DNA of 42,079 bases, from assembly GCA_947585615.1 (NCBI GenBank), contig CANPXD010000007.1:1-42079 (forward strand), written 5' to 3'. The notes beneath the pieces were generated by a model that saw only the letters and a list, made by a program, of their open reading frames with translations, did no database searches and was not told where the DNA came from. The DNA comes from an uncultured Clostridia bacterium. Its GTDB lineage: Bacteria; Bacillota; Clostridia; Oscillospirales; Acutalibacteraceae. The translations under genes were made by a program, and so were the position numbers. Of the stretch, positions 1 through 9,728 are shown piece after piece; within the stretch, counting starts at the first letter, position 1; the number at the start of each line of letters is the position of its first letter.

Positions 1-1658
1 AGATCAACACGCAGAGAGCCTGCCGCTTTTTTCATCGCCTTTGTCTGCGCGGCGCCGCCTACACGGGAAACGGAAAGCCCAACGTTTACCGCCGGTCGCT
101 GTCCGCTGAAAAACAGACTGCTTTCAAGAAAAATCTGTCCGTCCGTTATTGATATTACGTTTGTCGGAATATACGCGGAAACGTCTCCTGCCTGCGTTTC
201 TATAATCGGAAGCGCAGTGATGGAACCGCCGCCCAGCTCGGGAGAAAGCCTTGATGAGCGTTCAAGAAGTCTTGAATGCAGATAAAATACGTCACCCGGA
301 TAAGCCTCTCGTCCCGGAGAACGCTCAAGAAGAAGCGAAAGGGCGCGATAAGCTACGGCGTGCTTGCTGAGATCATCATAGACAATCAGCACGTCTTTGC
401 CCTTATACATAAAATATTCTGCCATGGAAGTTGCTGAATACGGTGAAATATACTGCAAAGAAGCAGAATCCGACGCTGTTGAACAGACAACAACGGTATA
501 CTCCATAGCGCCGTGTTTTTCAAGCGTGTTCACAAGCTGAGCCACGGTGGATGATTTCTGACCGATCGCATTATAGATGCAGATACAGTCCTTGCCCTTC
601 TGATTTATTATTGTATCAAGAGCAATTGAGGTTTTTCCCGTCTGCCTGTCTCCGATAATAAGCTCGCGCTGTCCGCGCCCTATGGGGAACATTGAATCTA
701 TTGCAAGAATTCCCGTTTCAAGCGGAACGGAAACCGATTTGCGCTCAATGATAGACGGTGCCGTATGCTCAACAGCACGATACTCCTGAGCGGCAATTTC
801 TCCTCTGCCGTCTATCGGTTCACCAAGAGAATTAACAACTCTGCCTATAAAAGCGTCGCCTACGGGAACACCTGCCATCCGGTACGATCTTTTTACTCTT
901 GTACCCTCGTGGATCTCGTTATCGTCTCCGAAAAGGATACAACCAACGGTGCTTTTTTTAATATCCTGCACCATTCCTTTAATTCCGCTTTCAAAGATTA
1001 CGATTTCCCCATACATAGCGTGCTCAAGTCCACGGATATTCGCAATACCGTCACCGACTGTTAGAACAGTTCCGAGTTCTTCACCCGATGTCTCAAAATC
1101 AAACTCCTTTATCTCACTTCTGAGTATGGAAATAATTTTGTCTGTATCAACTGAATTGGACTTTCCGGCGTTATCCGCGATTTTTGCCTTTATCTGGGAT
1201 ATTTTTCTTTTAAGGCTTCTGTCGTACCGCTTGTTTCCCACCTGAATTACAAAGCCGCCAATAAGGCTTTCGTCCTTAACGATTTCTATTTGCGCGGAAG
1301 CGCAGTTTTCCTCTTTGCAAACAAATTCCTCTATACCTTCAAGCTGCTTTTCATCAGGCTCTGTAACGCAGAAAACAGTTGCTCTTGCAACTCTGTTCTT
1401 TTTATCAACGGCTTCAACATACGCTTCTGTAATTTCCTTCAGACTTTCTGTTGAACACTCTGCGGAAAGTGAGCACATAAGCGACTTTACAGAGGACGGA
1501 AAAATCTCCGCAATAACCCTTTTCTTTTCCTCCGCAGAAACAGACGGACTGTTCAATATCTGCACAAGCTCCTCTGATGAGGAGAGGATTTCCTTTGCCC
1601 TGTCTAGCTCTGATACACTGACTTCGGAAGAAAGCAGCATATCAATATAATCATCCAT
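1..1658 (-). CDS. atpHA: F1 ATP synthase delta-alpha fusion (atpH-atpA in one frame), 3' end beyond window
   Basis: A single open frame of 552 codons reads from an ATG at 1658 off the left edge. Residues 1 to about 160 are the delta (OSCP) subunit, ending in the conserved [15 protein letters not shown] segment. Residues 161-173 form a short polar linker ([12 protein letters not shown]). From about 174 the sequence is the alpha subunit, starting with its N-terminal helix and the [11 protein letters not shown] beta-barrel. Walker A GDRQTGKT lies at residues 336-343, an offset of about 167 from E. coli alpha, so nothing is lost at the joint. I translated the joint codon by codon and found no stop. 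There is no in-frame ATG, GTG or TTG between the delta residue V140 region and Met215 of alpha, so a separate alpha start is not evident. The gene overlaps atpF by 8 bp. The last ~130 alpha residues are outside the window. Confidence 0.88.
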   Translation of the reverse strand, partial: MDDYIDMLLSSEVSVSELDRAKEILSSSEELVQILNSPSVSAEEKKRVIAEIFPSSVKSLMCSLSAECSTESLKEITEAYVEAVDKKNRVARATVFCVTEPDEKQLEGIEEFVCKEENCASAQIEIVKDESLIGGFVIQVGNKRYDRSLKRKISQIKAKIADNAGKSNSVDTDKIISILRSEIKEFDFETSGEELGTVLTVGDGIANIRGLEHAMYGEIVIFESGIKGMVQDIKKSTVGCILFGDDNEIHEGTRVKRSYRMAGVPVGDAFIGRVVNSLGEPIDGRGEIAAQEYRAVEHTAPSIIERKSVSVPLETGILAIDSMFPIGRGQRELIIGDRQTGKTSIALDTIINQKGKDCICIYNAIGQKSSTVAQLVNTLEKHGAMEYTVVVCSTASDSASLQYISPYSATSMAEYFMYKGKDVLIVYDDLSKHAVAYRALSLLLERSPGREAYPGDVFYLHSRLLERSSRLSPELGGGSITALPIIETQAGDVSAYIPTNVISITDGQIFLESSLFFSGQRPAVNVGLSVSRVGGAAQTKAMKKAAGSLRVD

Positions 1659-2151
1659 TCTGAGACTCATTGCTTTCACTGCTTTCCTTTAAAAATTCAT
1701 CAAAAATATCGCTGTTTATTTTATCCGAGACATTTGCGCCAAGAACCTTTTCGGCAGCCTCCATCGCTATATCAGCTATACTTTCACGGGCTGCGCGGAC
1801 TGCGTTCTCACGTTCCGTGTCCGCCTGCTTTTTAGCTTCGTCTTTCAGCTTCTGAGCGTCCGTCTCAGCTTTGATAAGAATTTTTCCGTACTCGGCTCTG
1901 GCATTTTCCTTTGCCTCATTTATAATACGGTCGGATTCTTCGCCGGCATTCCGGATTTTTTCCTCATACTGCTTTTTTAAATCATTTGCCTGCTCATTTG
2001 CGTTTTCGGCATCCTTGAACTGCTTATCAATCATTTCCCTGCGCCTGTCCATCACCCTCATAATAGGCTTAAACAGAAACCTTTTCATCAGCAAATAAAA
2101 AATCACAAGGTTGATAAGCATAAAAAGAAAATTCCAGTCAAATTTAAGCAT
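1651..2151 (-). CDS. atpF: F1Fo ATP synthase subunit b
   Basis: Subunit b of the peripheral stalk, which links the membrane stator to F1. The 166-aa product has one N-terminal membrane helix (about residues 8-25, [14 protein letters not shown]) followed by a long charged coiled coil rich in Glu, Lys and Ala, the usual architecture and length for the family. The start at 2151 is preceded by GAAAGGA. It lies between atpE and the atpH-atpA frame, with its stop overlapping the latter's start by 8 bp, so translation is probably coupled. Order B-E-F-H-A is the standard bacterial one. Confidence 0.95.
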   Translation of the reverse strand: MLKFDWNFLFMLINLVIFYLLMKRFLFKPIMRVMDRRREMIDKQFKDAENANEQANDLKKQYEEKIRNAGEESDRIINEAKENARAEYGKILIKAETDAQKLKDEAKKQADTERENAVRAARESIADIAMEAAEKVLGANVSDKINSDIFDEFLKESSESNESQNG

Positions 2152-2208
2152 AAACTGTTTTCCTTTCAGTATGTGATTTGCGGTTCTTTTTAGGCTTTCC
2201 TACATTTA

Positions 2209-3163
<955 letters not shown>

Positions 3164-3193
3164 TATATATCCACCCCCTGCTGTTTAATGTTG

Positions 3194-3222
3194 ATTATAG
3201 CACCGTATATTTGAATTTTCAA
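3194..3222 (-). promoter_or_regulatory. Sigma-A promoter of the atp operon
   Basis: On the minus strand, TTGAAA (3217-3222) and TATAAT (3194-3199) are separated by exactly 17 bp, with transcription directed into atpB. Confidence 0.8.
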
Positions 3223-3299
3223 TAAGCAAAAAGCTAAATGAAATTAAAATCCATAAAATTATTATTATAAAAGTCGATAAAATTTATAGAAAAATCATA

Positions 3300-3328
3300 T
3301 TTACATATTCTTTCGTTTGGTTTATAAT
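3300..3328 (+). promoter_or_regulatory. Sigma-A promoter of proS
   Basis: TTTACA (3300-3305), 17-bp spacer, TATAAT (3323-3328). The proS start is about 35 bp downstream, and this promoter diverges from the atp promoter. No T-box-like leader fits in this short space. Confidence 0.72.
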
Positions 3329-3362
3329 GTTTTGTACTGATTTTTACCTAAGGAGTTCAATT

Positions 3363-4805
3363 ATGGCAAAAGATCAAAAGAAAATGGTAAATGACATCAC
3401 ATCCATGGATGAAGATTTTGCAAAATGGTACACCGATATATGCAAAAAGGCTGAGCTTATCGAATACACAAGCGTGAAGGGCTGCATGGTCATACGCCCC
3501 TACGGCTACGCCATCTGGGAAAACATCCAGAGGATTCTTGATTCCATGTTCAAGGAAACCGGTCACGAAAATGTTTGTATGCCTATGTTTATACCCGAAA
3601 GCCTTCTCCAGAAAGAAAAGGACCACGTTGAAGGCTTCGCGCCCGAATGCGCGTGGGTCACGATGGGCGGAAGCGAGAAACTTGAAGAGCGCCTCTGTGT
3701 CAGACCTACCTCTGAAACGCTTTTTTGCGAACATTTCAAAAGCATCGTTCATTCATACCGCGATCTGCCAAAGCTCTATAATCAGTGGGTTTCGGTCGTG
3801 AGATGGGAAAAAACAACAAGGCCGTTTCTGCGTTCGCGCGAATTTCTCTGGCAGGAGGGACACACGCTTCACGCAACAGCCGACGAAGCGATTGAAGAGA
3901 CGGAAAGAATGCTTAATGTTTACACTAAATTCTGTCAGGAATATCTCGCGATTCCCGTTGTTCAGGGAATGAAAACGGAAAATGACAAATTTGCCGGAGC
4001 AGAGCGCACCTACTGTATTGAGGCTCTTATGCACGACGGTAAGGCTCTTCAGGCGGGAACTTCCCATTATTTCGGCGACGGATTTGCAAGAGCTTTTGAA
4101 ATTCAATATTCCGATAAGGAAAACAAGCTTGTTTATCCCCATCAGACCTCGTGGGGTATGACCACCCGTTTGATAGGCGCAATTATAATGACGCACGGAG
4201 ACAATAACGGTCTTGTTCTGCCGCCCGCCGTCGCTCCGGTTCAGGTCATGGTTATTCCGGTTGCCCAGCACAAAGAGGGCGTTCTCGAAAAAGCAAATGA
4301 AATCTGCGGCAGGCTCAGGAAAATCTGCCGCGCGAACATAGATGTTTCCGACAATACTCCCGGTTGGAAGTTTGCCGAATACGAGATGAAAGGCGTTCCG
4401 ATAAGAGTTGAAATCGGACCGAGAGACATGGAAAACAATCAGTGCGTTTTGGTGACGCGACACAACAGGGAAAAAACAGTTGTTCCGCTTGACAGTCTTG
4501 AAAACGTAATTCCTCAAAAGCTTCAGGAGGTACGCGACGGTTTATACAATGCGGCTCTTGAAAACAGGGAGCGCAGAACATATGTCTGCAAAACAACTGA
4601 CGAAATCTCCAAGGCGCTTGAAGAAAACGGCGACGGTTTTGTTAAGGCAATGTGGTGCGGAGACCCCGAATGCGAGGATAAGGTCAAGGAACTCACCGGT
4701 GCAGGTTCGCGCTGCATACCGTTTGAGCAGAATCATATTTCAGACGCCTGCGTTTGCTGCGGAAAACCTGCAAAGCATATGCTTTACTGGGGTAAGGCGT
4801 ATTGA
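3363..4805 (+). CDS. proS: Prolyl-tRNA synthetase, short archaeal/eukaryotic type
   Basis: Charges tRNA-Pro with proline in the cytosol. The 480-aa product is the type-3 form without the editing insertion found in E. coli ProRS. Visible class II features include the motif 2 region ([14 protein letters not shown], then [14 protein letters not shown]), [14 protein letters not shown] near motif 3, an anticodon-binding domain from about residue 285, and the zinc-type C-terminal extension with CGDPECEDK and [11 protein letters not shown] ending in YWGKAY. The ATG at 3363 follows AAGGAG; the frame is open further upstream to 3327 but without a ribosome site. galE follows 32 bp downstream, probably in the same transcript. 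Confidence 0.96.
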   Translation: MAKDQKKMVNDITSMDEDFAKWYTDICKKAELIEYTSVKGCMVIRPYGYAIWENIQRILDSMFKETGHENVCMPMFIPESLLQKEKDHVEGFAPECAWVTMGGSEKLEERLCVRPTSETLFCEHFKSIVHSYRDLPKLYNQWVSVVRWEKTTRPFLRSREFLWQEGHTLHATADEAIEETERMLNVYTKFCQEYLAIPVVQGMKTENDKFAGAERTYCIEALMHDGKALQAGTSHYFGDGFARAFEIQYSDKENKLVYPHQTSWGMTTRLIGAIIMTHGDNNGLVLPPAVAPVQVMVIPVAQHKEGVLEKANEICGRLRKICRANIDVSDNTPGWKFAEYEMKGVPIRVEIGPRDMENNQCVLVTRHNREKTVVPLDSLENVIPQKLQEVRDGLYNAALENRERRTYVCKTTDEISKALEENGDGFVKAMWCGDPECEDKVKELTGAGSRCIPFEQNHISDACVCCGKPAKHMLYWGKAY

Positions 4806-4837
4806 TTATTAATCTATTTTTGAAAGAAGGGTAATTT

Positions 4838-5854
4838 ATGGCAGTTTTGGTAACAGGCGGTGCGGGCTACATCGGAAGTCACACTTGTGTTGAGCTTATG
4901 AACGCAGGTGAAGACGTTGTTATTGTAGATAATTTTTACAACTGCAAAAAATCAAGTCTTGAAAGAATACGCGCGCTTGTAAACAGGGATTTCAAATTCT
5001 ACGAGTGTGATATACGCAATCGCGACGTACTGGATAAAATATTCAGGCAGGAAAAAATAGATTCCGTTATTCATTTTGCAGGTCTCAAAGCGGTGGGAGA
5101 AAGCGTTGAAAAACCGCTTGAATATTTTGACAACAATGTGAACGGGACTCTTGTTCTTCTTGACGTTATGAGAAATAACGGCTGCAAAAAAATTGTTTTT
5201 TCCTCTTCGGCAACCGTATATGGTATGAACAACGTTTCTCCTCTTACAGAGGATATGCAGGTCGGTGGAGTAACAAATCCTTATGGAAGAACAAAGTATA
5301 TGATTGAGTGCATTTTAAAGGATCTCTATACTTCGGACAACGACTGGTCCATCTGCCTGCTCCGCTATTTCAACCCGATCGGCGCCCACAAAAGCGGAAC
5401 TATGGGCGAAGATCCGAATGGTATTCCGAACAATCTTATGCCCTACATAACGCAGGTTGCAATCGGCAAAAGAGACCATCTCAACATTTACGGCAATGAT
5501 TACGACACGCCCGACGGAACAGGTGTAAGAGATTACATACACGTTATTGACCTTGCGCTCGGCCATATAAAGGCGGTTGAAAAGATTAAAAACAGCAGCG
5601 GGCTGTTTATATACAATCTCGGAACGGGCAAGGGTTATTCCGTGCTTGATGTCGTCAGGGCATTTGAAAAGGCAACGGGCGTTGCAATCCCCTATAAAAT
5701 TGGGCCGCGCCGCGCAGGAGACATTGCCGTCTGCTACTCAGACTCGTCAAAAGCATTAAATGAGCTTGGCTGGAAAGCTGAACGGGATATAGAGGAAATG
5801 TGCGAGGACAGCTGGCGCTGGCAGAGTCAGAATCCGAAAGGCTATCCCGACTGA
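4838..5854 (+). CDS. galE: UDP-glucose 4-epimerase
   Basis: Interconverts UDP-glucose and UDP-galactose using bound NAD, supplying UDP-galactose for surface glycans or channelling galactose into glycolysis. The 338-aa product is of normal length. The N-terminal NAD-binding motif is GGAGYIGSH (residues 7-15), the catalytic Ser region is FSSSATVYG, and the YxxxK pair is in NPYGRTKYMIE. The conserved RYFNPIGAH and RDYIHVIDLA blocks are present. The start at 4838 follows GAAAGAAGGG. It lies between proS and a Nudix hydrolase on the same strand. Confidence 0.96.
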   Translation: MAVLVTGGAGYIGSHTCVELMNAGEDVVIVDNFYNCKKSSLERIRALVNRDFKFYECDIRNRDVLDKIFRQEKIDSVIHFAGLKAVGESVEKPLEYFDNNVNGTLVLLDVMRNNGCKKIVFSSSATVYGMNNVSPLTEDMQVGGVTNPYGRTKYMIECILKDLYTSDNDWSICLLRYFNPIGAHKSGTMGEDPNGIPNNLMPYITQVAIGKRDHLNIYGNDYDTPDGTGVRDYIHVIDLALGHIKAVEKIKNSSGLFIYNLGTGKGYSVLDVVRAFEKATGVAIPYKIGPRRAGDIAVCYSDSSKALNELGWKAERDIEEMCEDSWRWQSQNPKGYPD

Positions 5855-5883
5855 TTCCGTCGCCGTTCCGAGGAGGTAAATGT

Positions 5884-6336
5884 ATGCGCAAAAACGAAAA
5901 AGCCGTTTTTATGAATCTATGTATGATCTGCGACGGGGACGGAAACGTTCTTGTGCAGGACCGCACCAAACCCGACTGGCCGGGAATTACCTTTCCGGGA
6001 GGTCACGTTGAACGGGGAGAATCTCTGACTGATTCAGCCATCAGGGAGGTTTATGAAGAAACCGGTCTTACCGTCTCTGAGCTTCAGCTTTGCGGAGTAG
6101 AAGATTGGGTAGACAAAGGCGTGAGAAATGTCATTTTTCTTTACAAGACAAAAAAATTCAGCGGCAATCTTGTTTCATCCGATGAAGGAGAGGTTTTCTG
6201 GCTGCCGCTTGACAAACTTCCCGACGTTAAATTATCAAACGCTATGAAAAATAAACTTGAGCTTTTCGCCAATGAAAAACTTTCAGAAAATTTCTTTGAA
6301 AAGAAAAACGGCAAATGGATAGAAACGCTTAAATAA
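5884..6336 (+). CDS. Nudix hydrolase, MutT/8-oxo-dGTP diphosphatase-like
   Basis: A 150-aa Nudix protein. The Nudix box is complete: Gly40, Glu46, Arg54-Glu55, Glu58-Glu59, Gly61 (GGHVERGES then REVYEETGL), so it should bind a divalent metal and cleave a nucleoside diphosphate linked to another group. The preceding WPGITFPGG matches the MutT-like subgroup that acts on 8-oxo-dGTP or similar nucleotides, but the substrate cannot be read from the sequence. The start at 5884 follows GAGGAGG; a longer frame from 5800 overlaps galE and is unlikely. It is the last gene of the proS-galE-nudix run. Confidence 0.88.
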   Translation: MRKNEKAVFMNLCMICDGDGNVLVQDRTKPDWPGITFPGGHVERGESLTDSAIREVYEETGLTVSELQLCGVEDWVDKGVRNVIFLYKTKKFSGNLVSSDEGEVFWLPLDKLPDVKLSNAMKNKLELFANEKLSENFFEKKNGKWIETLK

Positions 6337-6350
6337 CAGATACTATTTTG

Positions 6351-6405
6351 TAAGCATATTTTTTACAATCCGTAAAAATTTATGCTTACTTTTTTTCTTT
6401 TTTTA
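6351..6405 (+). terminator. Rho-independent terminator after the Nudix gene
   Basis: A/T-rich inverted repeat, TAAGCATA...TTTAC pairing with GTAAA...TATGCTTA around an AATCC loop, followed by a long T-rich tract. A TATAAT at 6409-6414 just beyond may serve the next gene, though its -35 is poor. Confidence 0.6.
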
Positions 6406-6513
6406 TGTTATAATTGAATAAGAAATACGAAAACAGGGATAATTCCCTTCAAAATAATACTATAGGTTATATAAATTTCCCTTTTTCGACAAAAATGCAA
6501 CAGAGGTATTAAA

Positions 6514-7017
6514 ATGTATAAAATCGGTGATAAGTTTGTATACGGAATCAGCGGTGCCTGTAAAATTGTGGACATAAAGAAAGAAAAGTTCGGCAGCAGT
6601 GAAAAAACATACTATATTCTTTCTCCCTTTTCCGATCTTAAGGAAACAATTTTTGTCCCTGTTGACAACGAACGTCTTGTTTCAAAAATGAAAAAAATAT
6701 TGTCTCCGGAGGAGATGGAAAGTCTTATAAAAACCATTCCGTCAAGAAAGAGCGTCTGGATAGAAAACGTTAATCTCAGACATGAAAAATACAGGAGTAT
6801 TATAAATAAGGCAAACCGAGAGGAACTGATTACACTGCTTAAAACGCTCCACGAACGCAGAATTGAACTGAAACGGACAGGCAAAAACCTTTCAACCAAT
6901 GACGAGCGTTTTTTGCGCCAGGCGCAGAATATCATTCACAGCGAGATTTCACTTGTTCTGCAGATTCCACCGGAGGAAGTTGTGCCGTATATTGAAAAAA
7001 CTATAAAAATCGCATAA
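6514..7017 (+). CDS. CarD family transcriptional regulator
   Basis: A 167-aa protein with the CarD/CdnL/TRCF RNA polymerase-interaction fold at residues 1-60 (MYKIGDKFVYGISGACKIVDI, then TYYILSPF and FVPVDN), followed by a helical C-terminal domain to about residue 160. Proteins of this family bind the beta subunit of RNA polymerase and stabilise open promoter complexes. Length and domain layout match the Firmicutes members. The start at 6514 follows GAGGT. It stands alone between two terminators, so it is probably monocistronic. Which promoters it affects cannot be inferred here. Confidence 0.88.
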   Translation: MYKIGDKFVYGISGACKIVDIKKEKFGSSEKTYYILSPFSDLKETIFVPVDNERLVSKMKKILSPEEMESLIKTIPSRKSVWIENVNLRHEKYRSIINKANREELITLLKTLHERRIELKRTGKNLSTNDERFLRQAQNIIHSEISLVLQIPPEEVVPYIEKTIKIA

Positions 7018-7092
7018 ACAATAAACACCGTATTTTCGGCAGATTTAGAGAAAAGGAACTGAATTTGCCTTTTGCATAGCCGACAGAGTCTG

Positions 7093-7125
7093 AGCGCCGC
7101 ACTGAGAACAGTGCGGCGCTTTAAT
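7093..7125 (+). terminator. Terminator after the carD-like gene
   Basis: Perfect 12-bp stem, AGCGCCGCACTG / CAGTGCGGCGCT with an AGAA loop, followed by TTTAATTCTT. It separates convergent genes and may also slow transcription from the ABC operon. Confidence 0.8.
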
Positions 7126-7127
7126 TC

Positions 7128-7850
7128 TTATAAAACCTTTGAAAGAAAATCCTTTAATCTTGAATTTTGAGGATTTGTGAAAAATTCCGCAGGAGTGTTT
7201 TCCTCCTGAATATATCCCGCATCCATAAAAACAACTCTTGAACCAACCTCGCGTGCAAAACCCATTTCGTGTGTAACAACCACCATTGTCATTCCGTCGT
7301 CTGCAAGATTTTTCATAACCTGCAAAACCTCGCCGACCATTTCGGGATCCAGCGCAGATGTAGGCTCATCAAAAAGCATAACCTTAGGATTCATCGCAAG
7401 CGAGCGAACGATTGCCGCGCGCTGCTTCTGTCCTCCTGAAAGAGAACTTGGATAGGCGTCCGCCTTATCCGCGAGACCAACTGTTTTCAGAAGCCGAAGC
7501 GCGTTTTCACAGGCTTCCTCCTTGCTCATCAGCTTCAGCTTAACAGGAGCAAGGGTTATATTTTTCATAATGGTGAGATTATTAAAAAGATTGAAATGCT
7601 GAAAAACCATTCCCATATGCTTGCGCACTTCGTTTATATCCGTTTTTTTATCGGTTATAAGCTGTCCGTCAAACCAGATTTCACCTTCGGTAGGCGTTTC
7701 AAGCAGATTGAGACAGCGCAGAAAGGTGGATTTGCCTGAGCCGGACGGACCGATTATAACGATTTTATCTCCCTTGTGAATTTCATAATCAATACCGCGA
7801 AGAACGTGATTGTCCCCGAAGCTTTTCTTTAAATTACAAACTTTTATCAC
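7128..7850 (-). CDS. Polar amino acid ABC transporter, ATP-binding protein (GlnQ-like)
   Basis: ATPase of an amino acid importer, 240 aa, the normal length for GlnQ/HisP. Walker A is GPSGSGKST (about residues 34-42), the Q-loop is in MVFQHFNLF, the ABC signature is LSGGQKQR, Walker B is [13 protein letters not shown], and the switch His is in VVTHEMGFA. It overlaps the permease gene upstream by 17 bp, so the two are translationally coupled. The substrate is a polar amino acid by family; which one is not readable. Confidence 0.94.
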   Translation of the reverse strand: MIKVCNLKKSFGDNHVLRGIDYEIHKGDKIVIIGPSGSGKSTFLRCLNLLETPTEGEIWFDGQLITDKKTDINEVRKHMGMVFQHFNLFNNLTIMKNITLAPVKLKLMSKEEACENALRLLKTVGLADKADAYPSSLSGGQKQRAAIVRSLAMNPKVMLFDEPTSALDPEMVGEVLQVMKNLADDGMTMVVVTHEMGFAREVGSRVVFMDAGYIQEENTPAEFFTNPQNSRLKDFLSKVL

Positions 7851-8544
7851 TTTTCCTCAAGCTCCTTTCCATAATTCTGATAAGCAGCGTAATGATAAGC
7901 ACCAGTACAATATATATCAAAGCCATAACAAGATACGGAACCATAAATTCATAACTGTTACTGCCTATGTAGTTGAAAGCAACGTACAAATCCATTGCTC
8001 CGACAAAGCTTACAACGGATGTTTCTTTAATCAGGGCAATAAATTCATTACCGAGAGTCGGAAGTATGTTTTTTACGGCCTGTGGAATAATAATCTTCAT
8101 CATTGTTGTTCCGTAGCCCAGACCTACCGAACGACCGCCTTCCATCTGACCCGGATCAACGGAAAGGATTCCTCCGCGCATAATCTCGGAAATATACGCT
8201 CCGCTGTTCAGACCAAACACACATACTGCAACAGAAACCGATGTCATTTTCAGCCCGAGTATCGGCAGCATAACATAATAGAAAAGAAGCAGCTGAACAA
8301 CGATCGGAGTTCCCCTGAAAAAGCCGACATAAAGACTGCACAATGAATTCAGAAAGCCTGTCACACCGTTCTTTTTCGGAAGAACACGGATTGTTGCGAT
8401 AACCGTTCCTATAAGTATGCCTATTATAAGACCCATTACCGCTATAAGCATTGTGTTTTTTAAACCGGTAACAACATTTCTGTAGCCTCCGGCGTTTACG
8501 AACACGTTTATAAAAGTCTCTATTTTCTTTTCAAAATTACCCAT
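7834..8544 (-). CDS. Polar amino acid ABC transporter, permease (HisM/GlnP-like)
   Basis: Integral membrane permease, 236 aa from the ATG at 8544, which has AAGGAT upstream. A GTG at 8610 extends the frame, but it lies inside a terminator-like hairpin with no ribosome site. About five membrane helices are visible, beginning with [19 protein letters not shown]. The cytoplasmic coupling (EAA-type) loop is [14 protein letters not shown]...IIPQA, where the usual Ala-Ala is Gly-Gly. It follows the binding-protein gene and precedes the ATPase gene in one operon. Confidence 0.92.
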   Translation of the reverse strand: MGNFEKKIETFINVFVNAGGYRNVVTGLKNTMLIAVMGLIIGILIGTVIATIRVLPKKNGVTGFLNSLCSLYVGFFRGTPIVVQLLLFYYVMLPILGLKMTSVSVAVCVFGLNSGAYISEIMRGGILSVDPGQMEGGRSVGLGYGTTMMKIIIPQAVKNILPTLGNEFIALIKETSVVSFVGAMDLYVAFNYIGSNSYEFMVPYLVMALIYIVLVLIITLLIRIMERSLRKSDKSL

Positions 8545-8592
8545 TTCAGTTATATCCTTATACAGGGAAACTTCCCTTGATTTAAAAACAAA

Positions 8593-8632
8593 GTGAAAGG
8601 ACTCAAGCACAACAAGGTTTAAGTCCTTTCAC
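8593..8632 (-). terminator. Intercistronic terminator/attenuator between binding protein and permease genes
   Basis: On the minus strand GTGAAAGGACTTAA pairs with TTGAGTCCTTTCAC (one wobble) around a 12-nt loop, followed by TTTGTTTTT. It sits inside the operon after the binding-protein gene, where a leaky terminator would give more binding protein than permease. Confidence 0.65.
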
Positions 8633-8679
8633 CCCTTGCCTCACCGTAGCCGCGATAAGGTTATTTATATTTAATAAAA

Positions 8680-9564
8680 TTATGCCACGCTGTTTATAGC
8701 TTCTGTAATACAGTCGGCAGGTGCTGAGTCAATGATTACGTAATTGAGGTTACCGTTTACAAGATCCTGAACCGCAAGAGAACCGTTTTTATAGCCTACG
8801 CAGGTTGCAGGAAGTCCGTCAAAGCCCCATTCAGCGTCGCCCTCAACAAAGAACTGACCTGTTGTTCCGTTTTGAACGCCGATTTTTGTTGTGCTGTCCT
8901 TTGCGTTGAGGATGGCAACAACATCGTCCGCTGTGGCACAACTGTCAAATTCGGTATCATCCGCTGCAACAATAAGCTTCTGAGCGGCTGAATAATACGA
9001 CTCCGAGAAAGTGACATATTCTTTTCTTTCTTCATTTATCGTTAGTCCTGCCATCGCAATGTCGCTCTTGTGCTGACCAACCGAAAGACAAACGGAATCA
9101 AAATCCATATTCTGGATAACAAGCTCCTTATCAAGCTTCTGAGCGAGAAGCGACGCGATTTCCATATCTATACCAAGATACTGATCGCCGCTTGTATACT
9201 CAAACGGCTCGAATGCGGCATTTGTTGCCACAAGAAGCTGATCCTTTGAGGGGTCAAGAGCGGCAGATGTAACAGGAGTGGGCGTACCGTCACCGAAATA
9301 CTTATTGCAGATTTCGTCAAACATTCCCGAATCCTTAATCTCGGCTATGAATTCATTTACGGAAGCAAGCAGATCTGCTTGATCCTTGTCAACGCCGAAA
9401 GCATATTCCTCAGATGTGAGGTCTACATCAATTACCTTTACTTTAGCGGCCTGCGCGGCGTCACCGCCATTTGATGAAGTGCTCTGATTTGCGGAGCAAG
9501 CGGCGAAACCTGCAACCAATGCAAAGCAAAGAAGGATTGAAAGTACCTTAGAAAGCTTTTTCAT
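8680..9564 (-). CDS. Amino acid ABC transporter substrate-binding lipoprotein, circularly permuted
   Basis: Extracellular solute receptor of the importer, 294 aa. Residues 1-22 are a lipoprotein signal peptide with lipobox GFAAC and lipidated Cys23. The domain order is unusual. Residues 41-90 (VKVIDVDLTSEEYAFGV to DEICNKYF) match the segment that ends ordinary family-3 binding proteins. Residues 110-294 match the segment that normally starts them (LLVATNAAFEPFEY, GIDMEIA, MDFDSV, DIAMAGLTINEER, GVQNGTTG) and end at VIIDSAPADCITEAINSVA, where a usual protein would go on to the strand now at residues 43-48. A Pro/Thr/Ser linker (91-109) joins the old C and N termini. The start follows AAGGAG. 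Ligand residues appear kept, so it is probably functional. Confidence 0.88.
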   Translation of the reverse strand: MKKLSKVLSILLCFALVAGFAACSANQSTSSNGGDAAQAAKVKVIDVDLTSEEYAFGVDKDQADLLASVNEFIAEIKDSGMFDEICNKYFGDGTPTPVTSAALDPSKDQLLVATNAAFEPFEYTSGDQYLGIDMEIASLLAQKLDKELVIQNMDFDSVCLSVGQHKSDIAMAGLTINEERKEYVTFSESYYSAAQKLIVAADDTEFDSCATADDVVAILNAKDSTTKIGVQNGTTGQFFVEGDAEWGFDGLPATCVGYKNGSLAVQDLVNGNLNYVIIDSAPADCITEAINSVA

Positions 9565-9595
9565 AAGAATTCTCCTTAATTTATTATTTTACACA

Positions 9596-9624
9596 ATTAT
9601 AGTATATTTTTACAAAAAAAGCAA
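9596..9624 (-). promoter_or_regulatory. Sigma-A promoter of the amino acid ABC operon
   Basis: Minus strand TTGCTT (9619-9624), 17-bp spacer, TATAAT (9596-9601), about 30 bp upstream of the binding-protein start. Confidence 0.78.
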
Positions 9625-9632
9625 GTATGTTA

Positions 9633-9661
9633 TTGAATATTTATTCAAGCTATGATAATAT
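9633..9661 (+). promoter_or_regulatory. Putative GNAT-operon promoter overlapping a 16-bp palindrome
   Basis: TTGAAT (9633-9638), 17-bp spacer, TAATAT (9656-9661). The -35 is the left half of the perfect palindrome TTGAATATTTATTCAA (9633-9648), an operator-like site lying between divergent promoters. Confidence 0.45.
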
Positions 9662-9728
9662 TATGTAAAATTATTCGCGTCTTCAGAATATTGCTGACCG
9701 CACGCAAATGTAAGAGGTTGTCAACAAA

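Noticed and set aside
3357-4736. Several long minus-strand frames opposite proS
   Set aside because: proS has a clean start, full length and strong family motifs; the opposite frames are Phe/Arg-rich shadows.
7093-7120. CRISPR-like or repeat unit
   Set aside because: A single GC-rich stem with a tetraloop at the end of a gene is a terminator; no array of repeats was seen anywhere in the window.
8545-8610. N-terminal extension of the permease to a GTG at 8610
   Set aside because: It would start inside the intercistronic hairpin with no Shine-Dalgarno sequence; the ATG at 8544 has one.
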